Of a stretch of 64,000 bases of DNA, positions 28,472-36,659 are shown one piece after another (the stretch's first letter is position 1; every line of letters starts with the position of its first letter). This DNA is from Parashewanella tropica (GTDB taxonomy: Bacteria > Pseudomonadota > Gammaproteobacteria > Enterobacterales > Shewanellaceae), in assembly GCF_004358445.1 (NCBI RefSeq), contig NZ_CP037951.1:3607001-3671000 (forward strand), written 5' to 3'. The translations under genes and the position numbers were made by a program. Below the pieces are notes generated by a model that had not been told where the DNA came from, made no database searches, and saw only the letters and a list, made by a program, of their open reading frames with translations.

Positions 28472-28663
28472 CTATTCAACTGATTCTGATTGTTTCAACT
28501 GTTCACTGATATAGGTATTAGCATTGGCTAAACTGCCAAAAGCGTTGATAAGATTACTTCTTCCCTTTTCACGAATTTGAGGCTCTTTAGACTCCACCAT
28601 CATCCAAACCCAAGTTTTGATTAACGCTAATGGAGGATATTTTGCCTGTTTATTATTCGACAT
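28472..28663 (-). CDS. Small conserved cytoplasmic protein
   Basis: 63 aa, basic N-terminus and one amphipathic helix, WVWMMVESKEPQIREKGRSNL. It starts the operon with the yajG-like gene and ppiA, with 8 bp to the next gene. I recognise no family. Its placement and spacing argue that it is real. Confidence 0.65.
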   Translation of the reverse strand: MSNNKQAKYPPLALIKTWVWMMVESKEPQIREKGRSNLINAFGSLANANTYISEQLKQSESVE

Positions 28664-28841
28664 CTACTTCGTCCTGTCCTACTGGGAGCTAAAAACAACC
28701 TTAACGGAAGTCAGCCCCACACATATATTATTATTTTTGAGGCTAGAGAGTATCAAAACCTGAAATTTAATCACAAGTGAAAATGCTAAATAATTGTAAA
28801 AAAATTACAAAACCAAAATTCCGATAATTTATTCAAATAAG

Positions 28842-28869
28842 CTTGAAATCTTAGAGTTTGACCCTATAT
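28842..28869 (+). promoter_or_regulatory. Sigma-32 (RpoH) promoter of hslVU
   Basis: CTTGAAA at 28842-28848, a 13-bp spacer, then CCCTATAT at 28862-28869. This is an almost exact match to the heat-shock consensus (CTTGAAA, 11-16 bp, CCCCATnT) and lies 54 bp before the hslV GTG. It rules out translation starting upstream, since RNA would start near 28876. Confidence 0.85.
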
Positions 28870-28923
28870 CAATTTCATCGACTTGCTCAGTACACTGAGC
28901 CAAATCACTATGAGGAATTACTT

Positions 28924-29448
28924 GTGACTACTATCGTTTCTGTTCGTCGCAACAATAAAGTGGTCATTGCTGGAGATGGGCAAGTATCCCTAGGCAATAC
29001 CGTAATGAAGGGCAATGCCCGTAAAGTTCGCCGCTTATATCACGAAAAAGTCCTAGCCGGATTTGCGGGCGGTACCGCCGATGCCTTTACCTTATTTGAA
29101 CGCTTTGAAGCAAAGCTAGAAATGCACCAAGGACATTTATTACGTTCTGCTGTAGAACTTGCTAAAGACTGGCGCACCGACAGAATGCTGCGCAAACTCG
29201 AAGCCATGTTAGTTGTCGCGGATGGCGAAAGCTCACTCATCATCACTGGTAATGGTGATGTGGTTCAACCTGAGCACGATCTGGTTGCCATTGGCTCTGG
29301 CGGTAACTTTGCTCAAGCAGCCGCGCTTGCGTTATTAGAAAATACTGAACTTGATGCTAAAGAGATCGCAGAAAAAGCACTCACTATTGCCGGTGACATT
29401 TGTGTATTCACCAACCAGCATCACACCGTCGAAGAATTAACTTATTAG
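28924..29448 (+). CDS. hslV: HslV, peptidase subunit of the HslUV protease
   Basis: 174 aa from GTG 28924, preceded by GAGG. This start gives (M)TTIVSVRR, so that Thr2 becomes the N-terminal catalytic threonine after Met removal. The longer in-frame version from 28858 would bury the catalytic residue and begins inside the promoter. [27 protein letters not shown] and [14 protein letters not shown] are typical HslV. It forms the double hexameric proteolytic core with HslU, 12 bp downstream. Confidence 0.97.
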   Translation: MTTIVSVRRNNKVVIAGDGQVSLGNTVMKGNARKVRRLYHEKVLAGFAGGTADAFTLFERFEAKLEMHQGHLLRSAVELAKDWRTDRMLRKLEAMLVVADGESSLIITGNGDVVQPEHDLVAIGSGGNFAQAAALALLENTELDAKEIAEKALTIAGDICVFTNQHHTVEELTY

Positions 29449-29460
29449 TGGTAATTGATT

Positions 29461-30783
29461 ATGTCTCAAATGACTCCTCGAGAAATCGTTCATGAACTAG
29501 ATGGACATATTATTGGCCAACAAAAAGCCAAACGTGCCGTTGCCATTGCGCTTCGTAATCGCTGGCGCCGTATGCAATTGGATGCCGATCTTCGCCAAGA
29601 AATCACCCCAAAAAACATTTTAATGATTGGTCCAACGGGTGTCGGTAAAACCGAAATCGCTCGTCGTTTAGCCAAGCTTGCTAATGCTCCTTTCATTAAA
29701 GTAGAAGCCACTAAATTTACCGAAGTAGGTTATGTAGGCAAGGAAGTTGAGCAAATCATTCGCGATTTGACCGATGCGGCAATTAAGCTGACTCGTGAGC
29801 AACAAATGCAGCAAGTGCGTCATCGTGCTGAAGATGCCGCAGAAGAACGTATTTTGGACGCACTACTGCCACCAGTAAAAGACGATTGGGATGAAGAAAA
29901 CAAAAACTCTTCAACTCGCCAAGTATTCCGTAAAAAACTTCGCGAAGGCCAGTTAGACGATAAAGAAATTGAAATTGATATTGCCGCACCGCAGGTCGGT
30001 GTAGAGATCATTTCTCCTCCAGGTATGGAAGACATGACCAATCAGCTTCAGGGTCTATTCCAAAACATGGGGCAAACACCATCAAAGCGTAAAAAGCTGA
30101 AAATCAAAGATGCGATGAAACAAGTTATCGAAGAAGAAGCCGCTAAGCTGGTGAATCAAGATGACTTAAAAGAAAGCGCAATTGAACTGGTTGAACAGCA
30201 CGGCATTGTGTTCTTAGATGAAATCGACAAGATTTGTAAGCGCGGTGAAAGCTCAGGTCCTGACGTGTCTCGTGAAGGTGTACAACGCGACTTGCTGCCA
30301 TTAGTGGAAGGCTGCACCGTTAACACTAAACACGGCATGGTCAAAACCGACCACATTCTGTTTATCGCTTCTGGCGCATTCCAAATGGCGAAGCCATCAG
30401 ATCTGATCCCAGAGCTTCAAGGTCGTCTGCCGATCCGTGTTGAGTTAGATGCCCTATCTGCGAATGACTTTAAGCGCATTCTGACTGAGCCAAACGCCTC
30501 ATTAACTGAGCAGTATGTAGCCCTAATGTCTACCGAAGGGGTGAATATTGAGTTTGCTGAATCAGGCATTGAAGCTATCGCTAATGCTGCGTGGCAAGTG
30601 AATGAGCGTACTGAGAACATTGGTGCTCGTCGTCTACATACGGTAATGGAAAGACTGATGGAAGAGTTATCTTACAACGCTTCTGATAAGTCAGGTGAAA
30701 CTTTCACTATCGATGCAGACTATGTCAACGGTCACCTTGATAACTTGGTACAAGACGAAGACTTAAGTCGCTTCGTATTGTAA
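29461..30783 (+). CDS. hslU: HslU, ATPase subunit of the HslUV protease
   Basis: 440 aa from ATG 29461 ([14 protein letters not shown]); the open frame begins two codons earlier at a TTG. Walker A is [15 protein letters not shown] near residue 60 and Walker B is [13 protein letters not shown] near residue 250, with an I-domain between. The C-terminus ends DLSRFVL, which docks into HslV. It unfolds substrates for HslV under heat shock. Standard length. Confidence 0.97.
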   Translation: MSQMTPREIVHELDGHIIGQQKAKRAVAIALRNRWRRMQLDADLRQEITPKNILMIGPTGVGKTEIARRLAKLANAPFIKVEATKFTEVGYVGKEVEQIIRDLTDAAIKLTREQQMQQVRHRAEDAAEERILDALLPPVKDDWDEENKNSSTRQVFRKKLREGQLDDKEIEIDIAAPQVGVEIISPPGMEDMTNQLQGLFQNMGQTPSKRKKLKIKDAMKQVIEEEAAKLVNQDDLKESAIELVEQHGIVFLDEIDKICKRGESSGPDVSREGVQRDLLPLVEGCTVNTKHGMVKTDHILFIASGAFQMAKPSDLIPELQGRLPIRVELDALSANDFKRILTEPNASLTEQYVALMSTEGVNIEFAESGIEAIANAAWQVNERTENIGARRLHTVMERLMEELSYNASDKSGETFTIDADYVNGHLDNLVQDEDLSRFVL

Positions 30784-30793
30784 CCGGTAATAA

Positions 30794-30879
30794 CGTCGTG
30801 CCTGTCAAGGCAGGCACCCAGTGACTTTGTCTCAACGAGAATTAAAGACACTGGACTCCTGCCTTCGCAGGAGTGACAA
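30794..30879. repeat. Imperfect palindromic repeat between hslU and the DUF971 gene
   Basis: Two arms face each other: GTGCCTGTCAAGGCAGGCAC then CCAGTGA on the left, CACTGGACTCCTGCC then TTCGCAGGAGTGAC on the right. Each arm is itself a hairpin. The sequence type (CTGCC...GGCAG followed by CCAGTG) is one commonly dispersed between genes in Alteromonadales. It may also end hslU transcription. Confidence 0.75.
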
Positions 30880-30926
30880 TGGTTCAATAACTTTTTCCCT
30901 ACCTAAGCAGGGATAGTGAACTAACA

Positions 30927-31313
30927 ATGGAACACACTCCAAAAGTTACTCATCTCAAACTCAAACGCAAAAGCCGAGTATTAGAAATCGCCTTCGATGG
31001 CGGTGAAGTTCATTCTCTTAGCTGTGAATTTTTACGTGTCTATTCCCCTTCAGCCGAAGTACAGCAACACGGAAACCCAGTACTCGTCACCCATAAAAAA
31101 AATGTGAATATTTCTGCCATAGAAACCGTGGGGCACTATGCTGTAAAGCTAGTCTTTGACGATGGACACGATTCAGGGATCTACTCTTGGGCTTTGTTGT
31201 ATCAATTCACAAAAGACTATCAAGAACTCTGGCAAAGCTATTTAACTCGTCTAAAAGACAATCACGGTTCACGGGAAGCATTGATCCCTATGGCGGTAAA
31301 ATATACGCCTTAA
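30927..31313 (+). CDS. DUF971 family protein
   Basis: 128 aa, soluble. LKRKSRVLEIAFDGGEVHSLSCEFLRVYSPSAEV and YAVKLVFDDGHDSGIYSWALLYQF match the DUF971 (gamma-butyrobetaine hydroxylase N-terminal-like) fold. These small proteins are linked in some cases to iron-sulfur metabolism, but no function is certain. A DUF971 gene directly after hslVU is the usual order in Shewanella. Confidence 0.9.
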   Translation: MEHTPKVTHLKLKRKSRVLEIAFDGGEVHSLSCEFLRVYSPSAEVQQHGNPVLVTHKKNVNISAIETVGHYAVKLVFDDGHDSGIYSWALLYQFTKDYQELWQSYLTRLKDNHGSREALIPMAVKYTP

Positions 31314-31598
31314 CCGAACAAGTATTCAGCTCCCATTAAGCTACCTAGGCTTTATATTAAGACTTTATTTCATCAATATCTGTCATGGCTGATAGAGCAC
31401 CAGTTATTGTAGCTAATGCGTCTCCAAATTGATATTTTTCACCGTACGATTAAGCCAACTCAACAGCTGTTGATCTTGTAGTTTTAATCCACCGTTAACT
31501 ATTAATCGTTCGACGTTTTGTCAGTATTAATTACTACTCCCCAAGCCACAATGAGAACTTGGAGCTCTTTTGCTTTACAGTACCAAGGAGCCATACCT
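31314..31598. other. Intergenic region with a decayed coding fragment
   Basis: 285 bp without an intact gene. On the minus strand about 31371-31500 reads GGLKLQDQQLLSWLNRTVKN and then, after a +1 frame change, YQFGDALATITGALSAMTDIDEIKS and a stop. This looks like a frameshifted remnant of an unrecognised small gene. AAGGAG at 31585-31590 is the ribosome site of the next gene. Confidence 0.4.
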
Positions 31599-33236
31599 AT
31601 GCGAATAACGTACCATTCCTTGTTAGCTGCTGTTGTCTTAGCAACAATAAGTGCCAGCAGTTTTGGGGCGAGTATTATAGATGTTCAATCTTTACCTTCA
31701 TTAGCCAGTAGCCATAGTGGCCTTGTTCAAACGCTGCAACTCAACCCTCAGACTTCTTTTATAGCTGGGCATGCTGTGACTACTAATGGCAATCATTTCA
31801 ATTATCGCTTACAGCAATATTATCGAAAAATCCCCATATATGGCTTCAGCATCGTCGCCACTAAAGATGCTTATGGACACTATATAAAAGCAACTGGATT
31901 AGCGGTAAATAATATCGCTCAAGATATTCAATCGATAACCCCAGAGGTGAGTGCAAATCAGGCAACTCAAATTGCCTTAAATAGCTTTCAAAAACTCGCT
32001 CATAGCACGCCCGTTTACAGTCATCATCAAAGCAGTAACTTATGGATTTATTTAACTGAAAAACATCGAGCAAAACTGGTATACATCACAACATTTTTAT
32101 CACTAAAGCCACAGTTTTCTGAACACAAAGCCATAATTGATGCCCATACAGGAAGCATAATAAAACAATGGGATAACACTCATCGTTTTATTCCTATAAA
32201 TTCAAACTCTTATACCAATCAAAAAAAACAAAAAACGGCTGGGTTTTCTCATATTTCGACATTCAAACTTTCGGACACCCCTTCTAAGGTATTGCAAATC
32301 GGAACAGGAGATGGAGGTAATGAAAAGACTGGTAAATATCACTATGGCCAAGAAAATAAACCTTTTCTTAACATCACCCAAAATGGCAGTGACTGTACTT
32401 TAGAAAATTCTCAAGAAAAAACTCTCAACTTGCACAATAAAAATTCTGACGACAGTCAAGGCTCTCCCATAACCTATCCATGTCCTGAATACACTGAAGC
32501 TACAACCAATGGTGCATACAATGTTGCCAACGATGCACACTTTGCTGCGGATAGCACTGTTAATATGTTCAAACAGTGGCTCAATATTGATCTCAATAAC
32601 AACACTCAATTCAAAGTTATTGTTCACTGTGATGTTGATTACAATAATGCCTTCATGAATGACGCTAACAGCATTGCACTAGGCGATGGAGATAACAAAA
32701 TCTACTACCCTTGGACATCACTCGATATTGTTGGGGGTACCATAGGATACATTTTTACCGATAACCACTCTAAATTGGCGTGGGATGGCTCACAATCAGC
32801 CGCTATATCAGCTTCATTTACGCAAATCACTGGTGTTGCGGTTAAAAACTTCGTTACAGGTAATGATGACTTCACGCTTGGAAACAACATTATTCGTGAT
32901 GAAAAAAGCTTTAGAACAGCCATATTTTACCTTGATGACCCAACAAAAGATGGCTCTTCAATCGATAGCGCAACAAAATTTTCTCCCGATAACTTTCCCC
33001 AATCCAATGCTGGTGTATTTAATAAGGCCTTTTACACCTTAGCAACCACAAATAACTGGAATATTAAAAAAGCCTTTCAGGTATTTGCAACAGCTAACGA
33101 ATTATATTGGAACACCAGCAGTAATTTCAAAGATGGTGCTTGTGGTGTAGTTAAAGCAGCAAAAGATCTCAATCTTCCTCAAGAAGATGTCATTAACGCG
33201 TTTTCTCAAGTCGATATTAACAATCCATGTGGTTAG
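31599..33236 (+). CDS. Catalytically dead M4 (vibriolysin-like) metalloprotease paralogue
   Basis: 545 aa from ATG 31599 with AAGGAG nine bases upstream and a signal peptide (LLAAVVLATISASSFGA). It aligns end to end with the next gene: an FTP/PepSY propeptide (YRLQQYYRKIPIYGFSIVATKD), the M4 core, and a nearly identical C-terminus (GACGVVKAAKDLNLPQ). Every catalytic position is changed. Where the neighbour has SHEISHGF this protein has GGTIGYIF; NEAFSD is replaced by SASFTQ; and the VHFSSG histidine is lost (PQSNAG). It can hardly bind zinc or cleave. It may act as an inhibitor, chaperone or binding protein. The frame is fully open, so it is kept under selection or is recent. Confidence 0.88.
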   Translation: MRITYHSLLAAVVLATISASSFGASIIDVQSLPSLASSHSGLVQTLQLNPQTSFIAGHAVTTNGNHFNYRLQQYYRKIPIYGFSIVATKDAYGHYIKATGLAVNNIAQDIQSITPEVSANQATQIALNSFQKLAHSTPVYSHHQSSNLWIYLTEKHRAKLVYITTFLSLKPQFSEHKAIIDAHTGSIIKQWDNTHRFIPINSNSYTNQKKQKTAGFSHISTFKLSDTPSKVLQIGTGDGGNEKTGKYHYGQENKPFLNITQNGSDCTLENSQEKTLNLHNKNSDDSQGSPITYPCPEYTEATTNGAYNVANDAHFAADSTVNMFKQWLNIDLNNNTQFKVIVHCDVDYNNAFMNDANSIALGDGDNKIYYPWTSLDIVGGTIGYIFTDNHSKLAWDGSQSAAISASFTQITGVAVKNFVTGNDDFTLGNNIIRDEKSFRTAIFYLDDPTKDGSSIDSATKFSPDNFPQSNAGVFNKAFYTLATTNNWNIKKAFQVFATANELYWNTSSNFKDGACGVVKAAKDLNLPQEDVINAFSQVDINNPCG

Positions 33237-33272
33237 CTTAATCCCTAAAAATTCACATTAACACTTAAACAA

Positions 33273-33297
33273 GCTGAGGAGTCGCAAACTCCTTAGC
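33273..33297 (+). terminator. Possible hairpin after the dead M4 gene
   Basis: GCTGAGGAGT, a short loop and ACTCCTTAGC form a stem 36 bp after the stop, with no clear U-run. It may be a weak terminator. Confidence 0.35.
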
Positions 33298-33489
33298 TCC
33301 TATCTACACAACCACATAGAATCATTATTCACATCATTCAGTCAACATTCAGCCCATAAGCGATTATATGAGAGTTCAGGTACTTTTACTTTTCCCTCTG
33401 ATTCAACCTATAGGAAGTAAGTGCCAAGAATTAGGGTTTAAATAATTTAGCTCTAATGTGTGCAATACAAAATGAATATAGGAACGTAC

Positions 33490-34995
33490 ATGAACATTCG
33501 TAGTAACATTTTATTTGGCACCATACTCGCCACCAGTCTTTGCCCTACTGTATTTGCGGCTGATATTGTGAACTTGGGTGAGATGGCAACCGTCTCAAGC
33601 ACAAATCTAACTCAAGACTTCCAGCTCGATGAAGGGACGACCTTTCAAAAGTCTAATACTGCAAAAATCGCCAACGGTAAAACCAAATATCGCCTTCAGC
33701 AGTATTATCACGGTGTTCCAATCTACGGCTATACCATTGCAGCCACCCAAGACCAGCTCGGCGCTTATCAGCATATTGATGGTTTAGCTGTCACGAACAT
33801 CAATAAAAATGATCAATTTGTTAAGCCTAAAATTACCCAGGAACAAGCCCTAAATATCGCCATTGCCAATCAACATATCGCTTTAAAAGCTCAAAATATC
33901 GATAATAAGCAAAGTAAACTATGGGTTTACTTGGACGATCAAAATAACCCACAACTTGTCTACATCACCTCTTTTTTTGTTGATTCAGCAACGCCAAGCC
34001 GTCCATACACCATCATAAATGCACAAAGTGGAAAAATCATTGACCAGTGGGATGGATTAACCACAGATGAAATTGCCACAGGGCTGGGTGGAAATGAAAA
34101 AATCGGTCAATACCAATACGGCAAAGACTTTCCAAAACTGGACGTCACCCAAAATGGTGATGATTGCACCATGGAAAATGCCAACGAGCAAACCTTTGAT
34201 TATAAACAATGGCATTGGTGGCAGTTGCATCATAAACCCATCAAATTTATCTGTCCTAACCATGATGAAAAAGAAGTCCATGGTGCCTATGGGCCAGAAA
34301 ATGATGCACACTACTTTGGCGGTATTGTGTTTAAAATGTATGGCGACTGGCTAAATACTCGTCCCATCAAACAAACGCTTCAACTCCGAGTGCATTTCCA
34401 ACATAATTTAGATAATGCCATGTGGGATGGTAAACGTATGAATTTTGGTGATGGCAGCACTCTGTTTTACCCATTAGTCTCCCTAGACGTTACCTCACAC
34501 GAAATCAGCCATGGCTTTACTCAGCAGCATTCAAATTTAGCCTACAGGGGTCAATCAGGCGGAATGAACGAAGCGTTCTCAGATATGGCTGGAGAAGCAG
34601 CCAAATTCTACGCTTATGGTAAAAATGATTTTATGGTGGGCACCAGCATAGTAAAAAATGAGAAAAAACTAGGTAAGGCTCTGCGCTATATGGATGATCC
34701 CACCAAAGATGGTCACTCTATTGGTAGTGCCAAAAATTATAATCCAACACTGAATGTTCATTTTTCTTCTGGTGTCTATAACAAAGCCTTTTATGAACTT
34801 GCGACCACCAGTGGCTGGGATACACAAAAAGCCTTTGAAGCTTTTGCGACGGCTAACGAACTGTATTGGAATGCAAGAAGTAACTTTAAAACTGGTGCAT
34901 GTGGTGTAGTAAAGGCTGCGAAAGATCTTAATTTACCTCAAGATGATGTGATTAATGCATTCTCTCAAGTCGATATTAATAACCCTTGCGGTTAA
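33490..34995 (+). CDS. Secreted M4 metalloprotease (vibriolysin/pseudolysin family)
   Basis: 501 aa from ATG 33490 (MNIRSNILFGTILATSLCPTVFA), with GGA seven bases upstream; an ATG six codons earlier (33472) is possible. The propeptide is followed by the M4 core: zinc ligands and the general base in VTSHEISHGFTQQHSNL, the third ligand in GGMNEAFSDMAGE, and the active-site histidine in VHFSSGVYNKAFY. It is exported by Sec and probably by the type II system, and digests extracellular protein. A terminator follows at 35019. It is a tandem copy of the dead gene before it. Confidence 0.93.
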   Translation: MNIRSNILFGTILATSLCPTVFAADIVNLGEMATVSSTNLTQDFQLDEGTTFQKSNTAKIANGKTKYRLQQYYHGVPIYGYTIAATQDQLGAYQHIDGLAVTNINKNDQFVKPKITQEQALNIAIANQHIALKAQNIDNKQSKLWVYLDDQNNPQLVYITSFFVDSATPSRPYTIINAQSGKIIDQWDGLTTDEIATGLGGNEKIGQYQYGKDFPKLDVTQNGDDCTMENANEQTFDYKQWHWWQLHHKPIKFICPNHDEKEVHGAYGPENDAHYFGGIVFKMYGDWLNTRPIKQTLQLRVHFQHNLDNAMWDGKRMNFGDGSTLFYPLVSLDVTSHEISHGFTQQHSNLAYRGQSGGMNEAFSDMAGEAAKFYAYGKNDFMVGTSIVKNEKKLGKALRYMDDPTKDGHSIGSAKNYNPTLNVHFSSGVYNKAFYELATTSGWDTQKAFEAFATANELYWNARSNFKTGACGVVKAAKDLNLPQDDVINAFSQVDINNPCG

Positions 34996-35018
34996 GTAGA
35001 GGTTTACAGCTCGCATTC

Positions 35019-35051
35019 AAAACAGTGCTCTGCCCTATTGAGCACTGTTTT
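35019..35051 (+). terminator. Rho-independent terminator after the M4 protease
   Basis: AAAACAGTGCTC, a 9-base loop and GAGCACTGTTTT, 23 bp after the stop codon. Confidence 0.85.
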
Positions 35052-35381
35052 ATAAAGAGAAAATACTTCTTTCTTAACACAGATCAAATTTATCCACTAC
35101 ACCCGATACTCAGCCGGCTGGTTTTATTGTATAACTCGTACATAGCCGTGATAAGCGAATGTCCATTTGCTGTTATACAGAAGCCTCAGCAAACACGGAA
35201 ATGCACAGTTCTAGCAACTTAACCAAGTCATTAAGAACTCGCATACACTACGCTCCAATGCGACCAGTTAATCCGTAACAGTATTGTTGTCGCCTACTTT
35301 ACACAACTCAAGTCATACTCATTCAAAGCGTCATATTCACGGCATACGATAGAGTCGTTTCATCAAGCAAAGGACAGAACC
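35052..35381. other. Intergenic region upstream of the RND operon
   Basis: About 330 bp with no convincing gene; the open frame crossing it (34986-35222) starts inside the M4 gene and has no family features. The promoter of the RND pair must lie here. I see no clear operator. Confidence 0.5.
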
Positions 35382-36659
35382 GTGAAAAAAGTCATACGCA
35401 ACGTAAGCATTATTTCCATTACAACAATAGGCTTGCTTTGGTTTACCTATCATTCTTGGGAAAGCAACTTAGCGGACTTTCAATCACTCCAACCAGCACA
35501 AAAACCCAGTCTGCAGGTATTAACCTCTCCAGTTGAATACACCAAAATCGAGAATTGGATCCATGCTCAAGGCAAGGCAAGTGCGGTGAAAAAAGAACAC
35601 TTAGCCTTTGAAGTCGATGGAAAAGTATTGGAACTGGGAACTCGTGCTGACGGTAAAACCTTACGAGAAGGCAGTGTAATAAAAGCCGGACAGCTCCTCG
35701 CTCGACTGGATGATATGGACTATAAGCAACAAGTCAATATTGCCAATAATAACTACATCGGTACCCAAAACAACGTATCTTCCGCACAAGCGCAATTAAC
35801 AAAAGCGAAAGCCAATCTCACTCTTGCGAAAAAACACTTTGACCGCTTTTCAAAATTACAAGCCCAAGGCGTCAGCTCAAAACAAGCTTTTGATAATGCA
35901 CAAGCATCGTTAACCGATGCTCAAGCAGAGCTTAAAGTGGCACAAGCTCAGCTCAGTGCCAACCATGCTCAGCTATTAGCTGCACAAAACACCTTGTCTC
36001 AAGCCAAACTGAACTTGAAGCGAGCTAGGATAATTGCTCCATGGGATGGCAAAATCGCTCGCCTCAATATCCGTAAAGGTGATTATAGTGGTCCCTTCTC
36101 ACTTAATTTAAGCAACGCCACCCAAATGGATGCGACCTTTCCCATAACAGTCATTGACGATACTCAATACCAAGTCAGTGTCGAAATCCCAAGTGCCGCC
36201 GCCCTTCAATTAGTAGAAGGGGATAAAGCAAAAATTCGAACCGTCGATACCGCCAAACAAAATCAATACCAATGGAACTCGGCTAGGGTTTACTCAGTAG
36301 CACCAACACTCAGCCCAGAATCTCGTAATATTCGAGTAGTCCTCAGAACGGTCCAGCAAAAACAAGATCTGTTGGATGGTGAGTGGAGTGATGTCAGCAT
36401 TCTAAGTGAAACCAAAAAAGCACTGGTGATCCCAATGCAAGCGGTCATATACCGCGATAACAAACCCACTGTCTTTACCGTCAACTCTCATCAACAAGTA
36501 TCACAGCGTAGCATTGAATTGGGGATCCGCCAGCAAAACCAAGTCGAAGTCATAAAAGGACTGAGCAAAGGCATGTTAGTCGTTACCGATGGCAAAAAAC
36601 GTTTGACCGAAGGCGATACTGTCACAGTGCTCAATCAAGCTGGAGTACATCATGACTAA
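35382..36659 (+). CDS. RND efflux periplasmic adaptor (membrane fusion protein)
   Basis: 425 aa with one N-terminal membrane anchor (VSIISITTIGLLWFTYHSW). Order of parts: lipoyl half-motif (HLAFEVDGKVLELG near residue 80), a long coiled-coil hairpin rich in Ala/Gln (about 115-215), second lipoyl half (RARIIAPWDGKIARLNIRKGDY), then beta-barrel and membrane-proximal domains. It bridges the RND pump and an outer-membrane channel such as TolC. It overlaps the next gene by 8 bp. The substrate cannot be told. Confidence 0.92.
   Translation: MKKVIRNVSIISITTIGLLWFTYHSWESNLADFQSLQPAQKPSLQVLTSPVEYTKIENWIHAQGKASAVKKEHLAFEVDGKVLELGTRADGKTLREGSVIKAGQLLARLDDMDYKQQVNIANNNYIGTQNNVSSAQAQLTKAKANLTLAKKHFDRFSKLQAQGVSSKQAFDNAQASLTDAQAELKVAQAQLSANHAQLLAAQNTLSQAKLNLKRARIIAPWDGKIARLNIRKGDYSGPFSLNLSNATQMDATFPITVIDDTQYQVSVEIPSAAALQLVEGDKAKIRTVDTAKQNQYQWNSARVYSVAPTLSPESRNIRVVLRTVQQKQDLLDGEWSDVSILSETKKALVIPMQAVIYRDNKPTVFTVNSHQQVSQRSIELGIRQQNQVEVIKGLSKGMLVVTDGKKRLTEGDTVTVLNQAGVHHD

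Noticed and set aside
28858-28923. N-terminal extension of HslV in the long frame
   Set aside because: It overlaps the sigma-32 promoter and would block the catalytic Thr; GTG 28924 is the real start.
34986-35222. 78-aa open frame after the M4 protease
   Set aside because: It starts within the last codons of the protease gene, crosses a strong terminator and has no ribosome site or family features.
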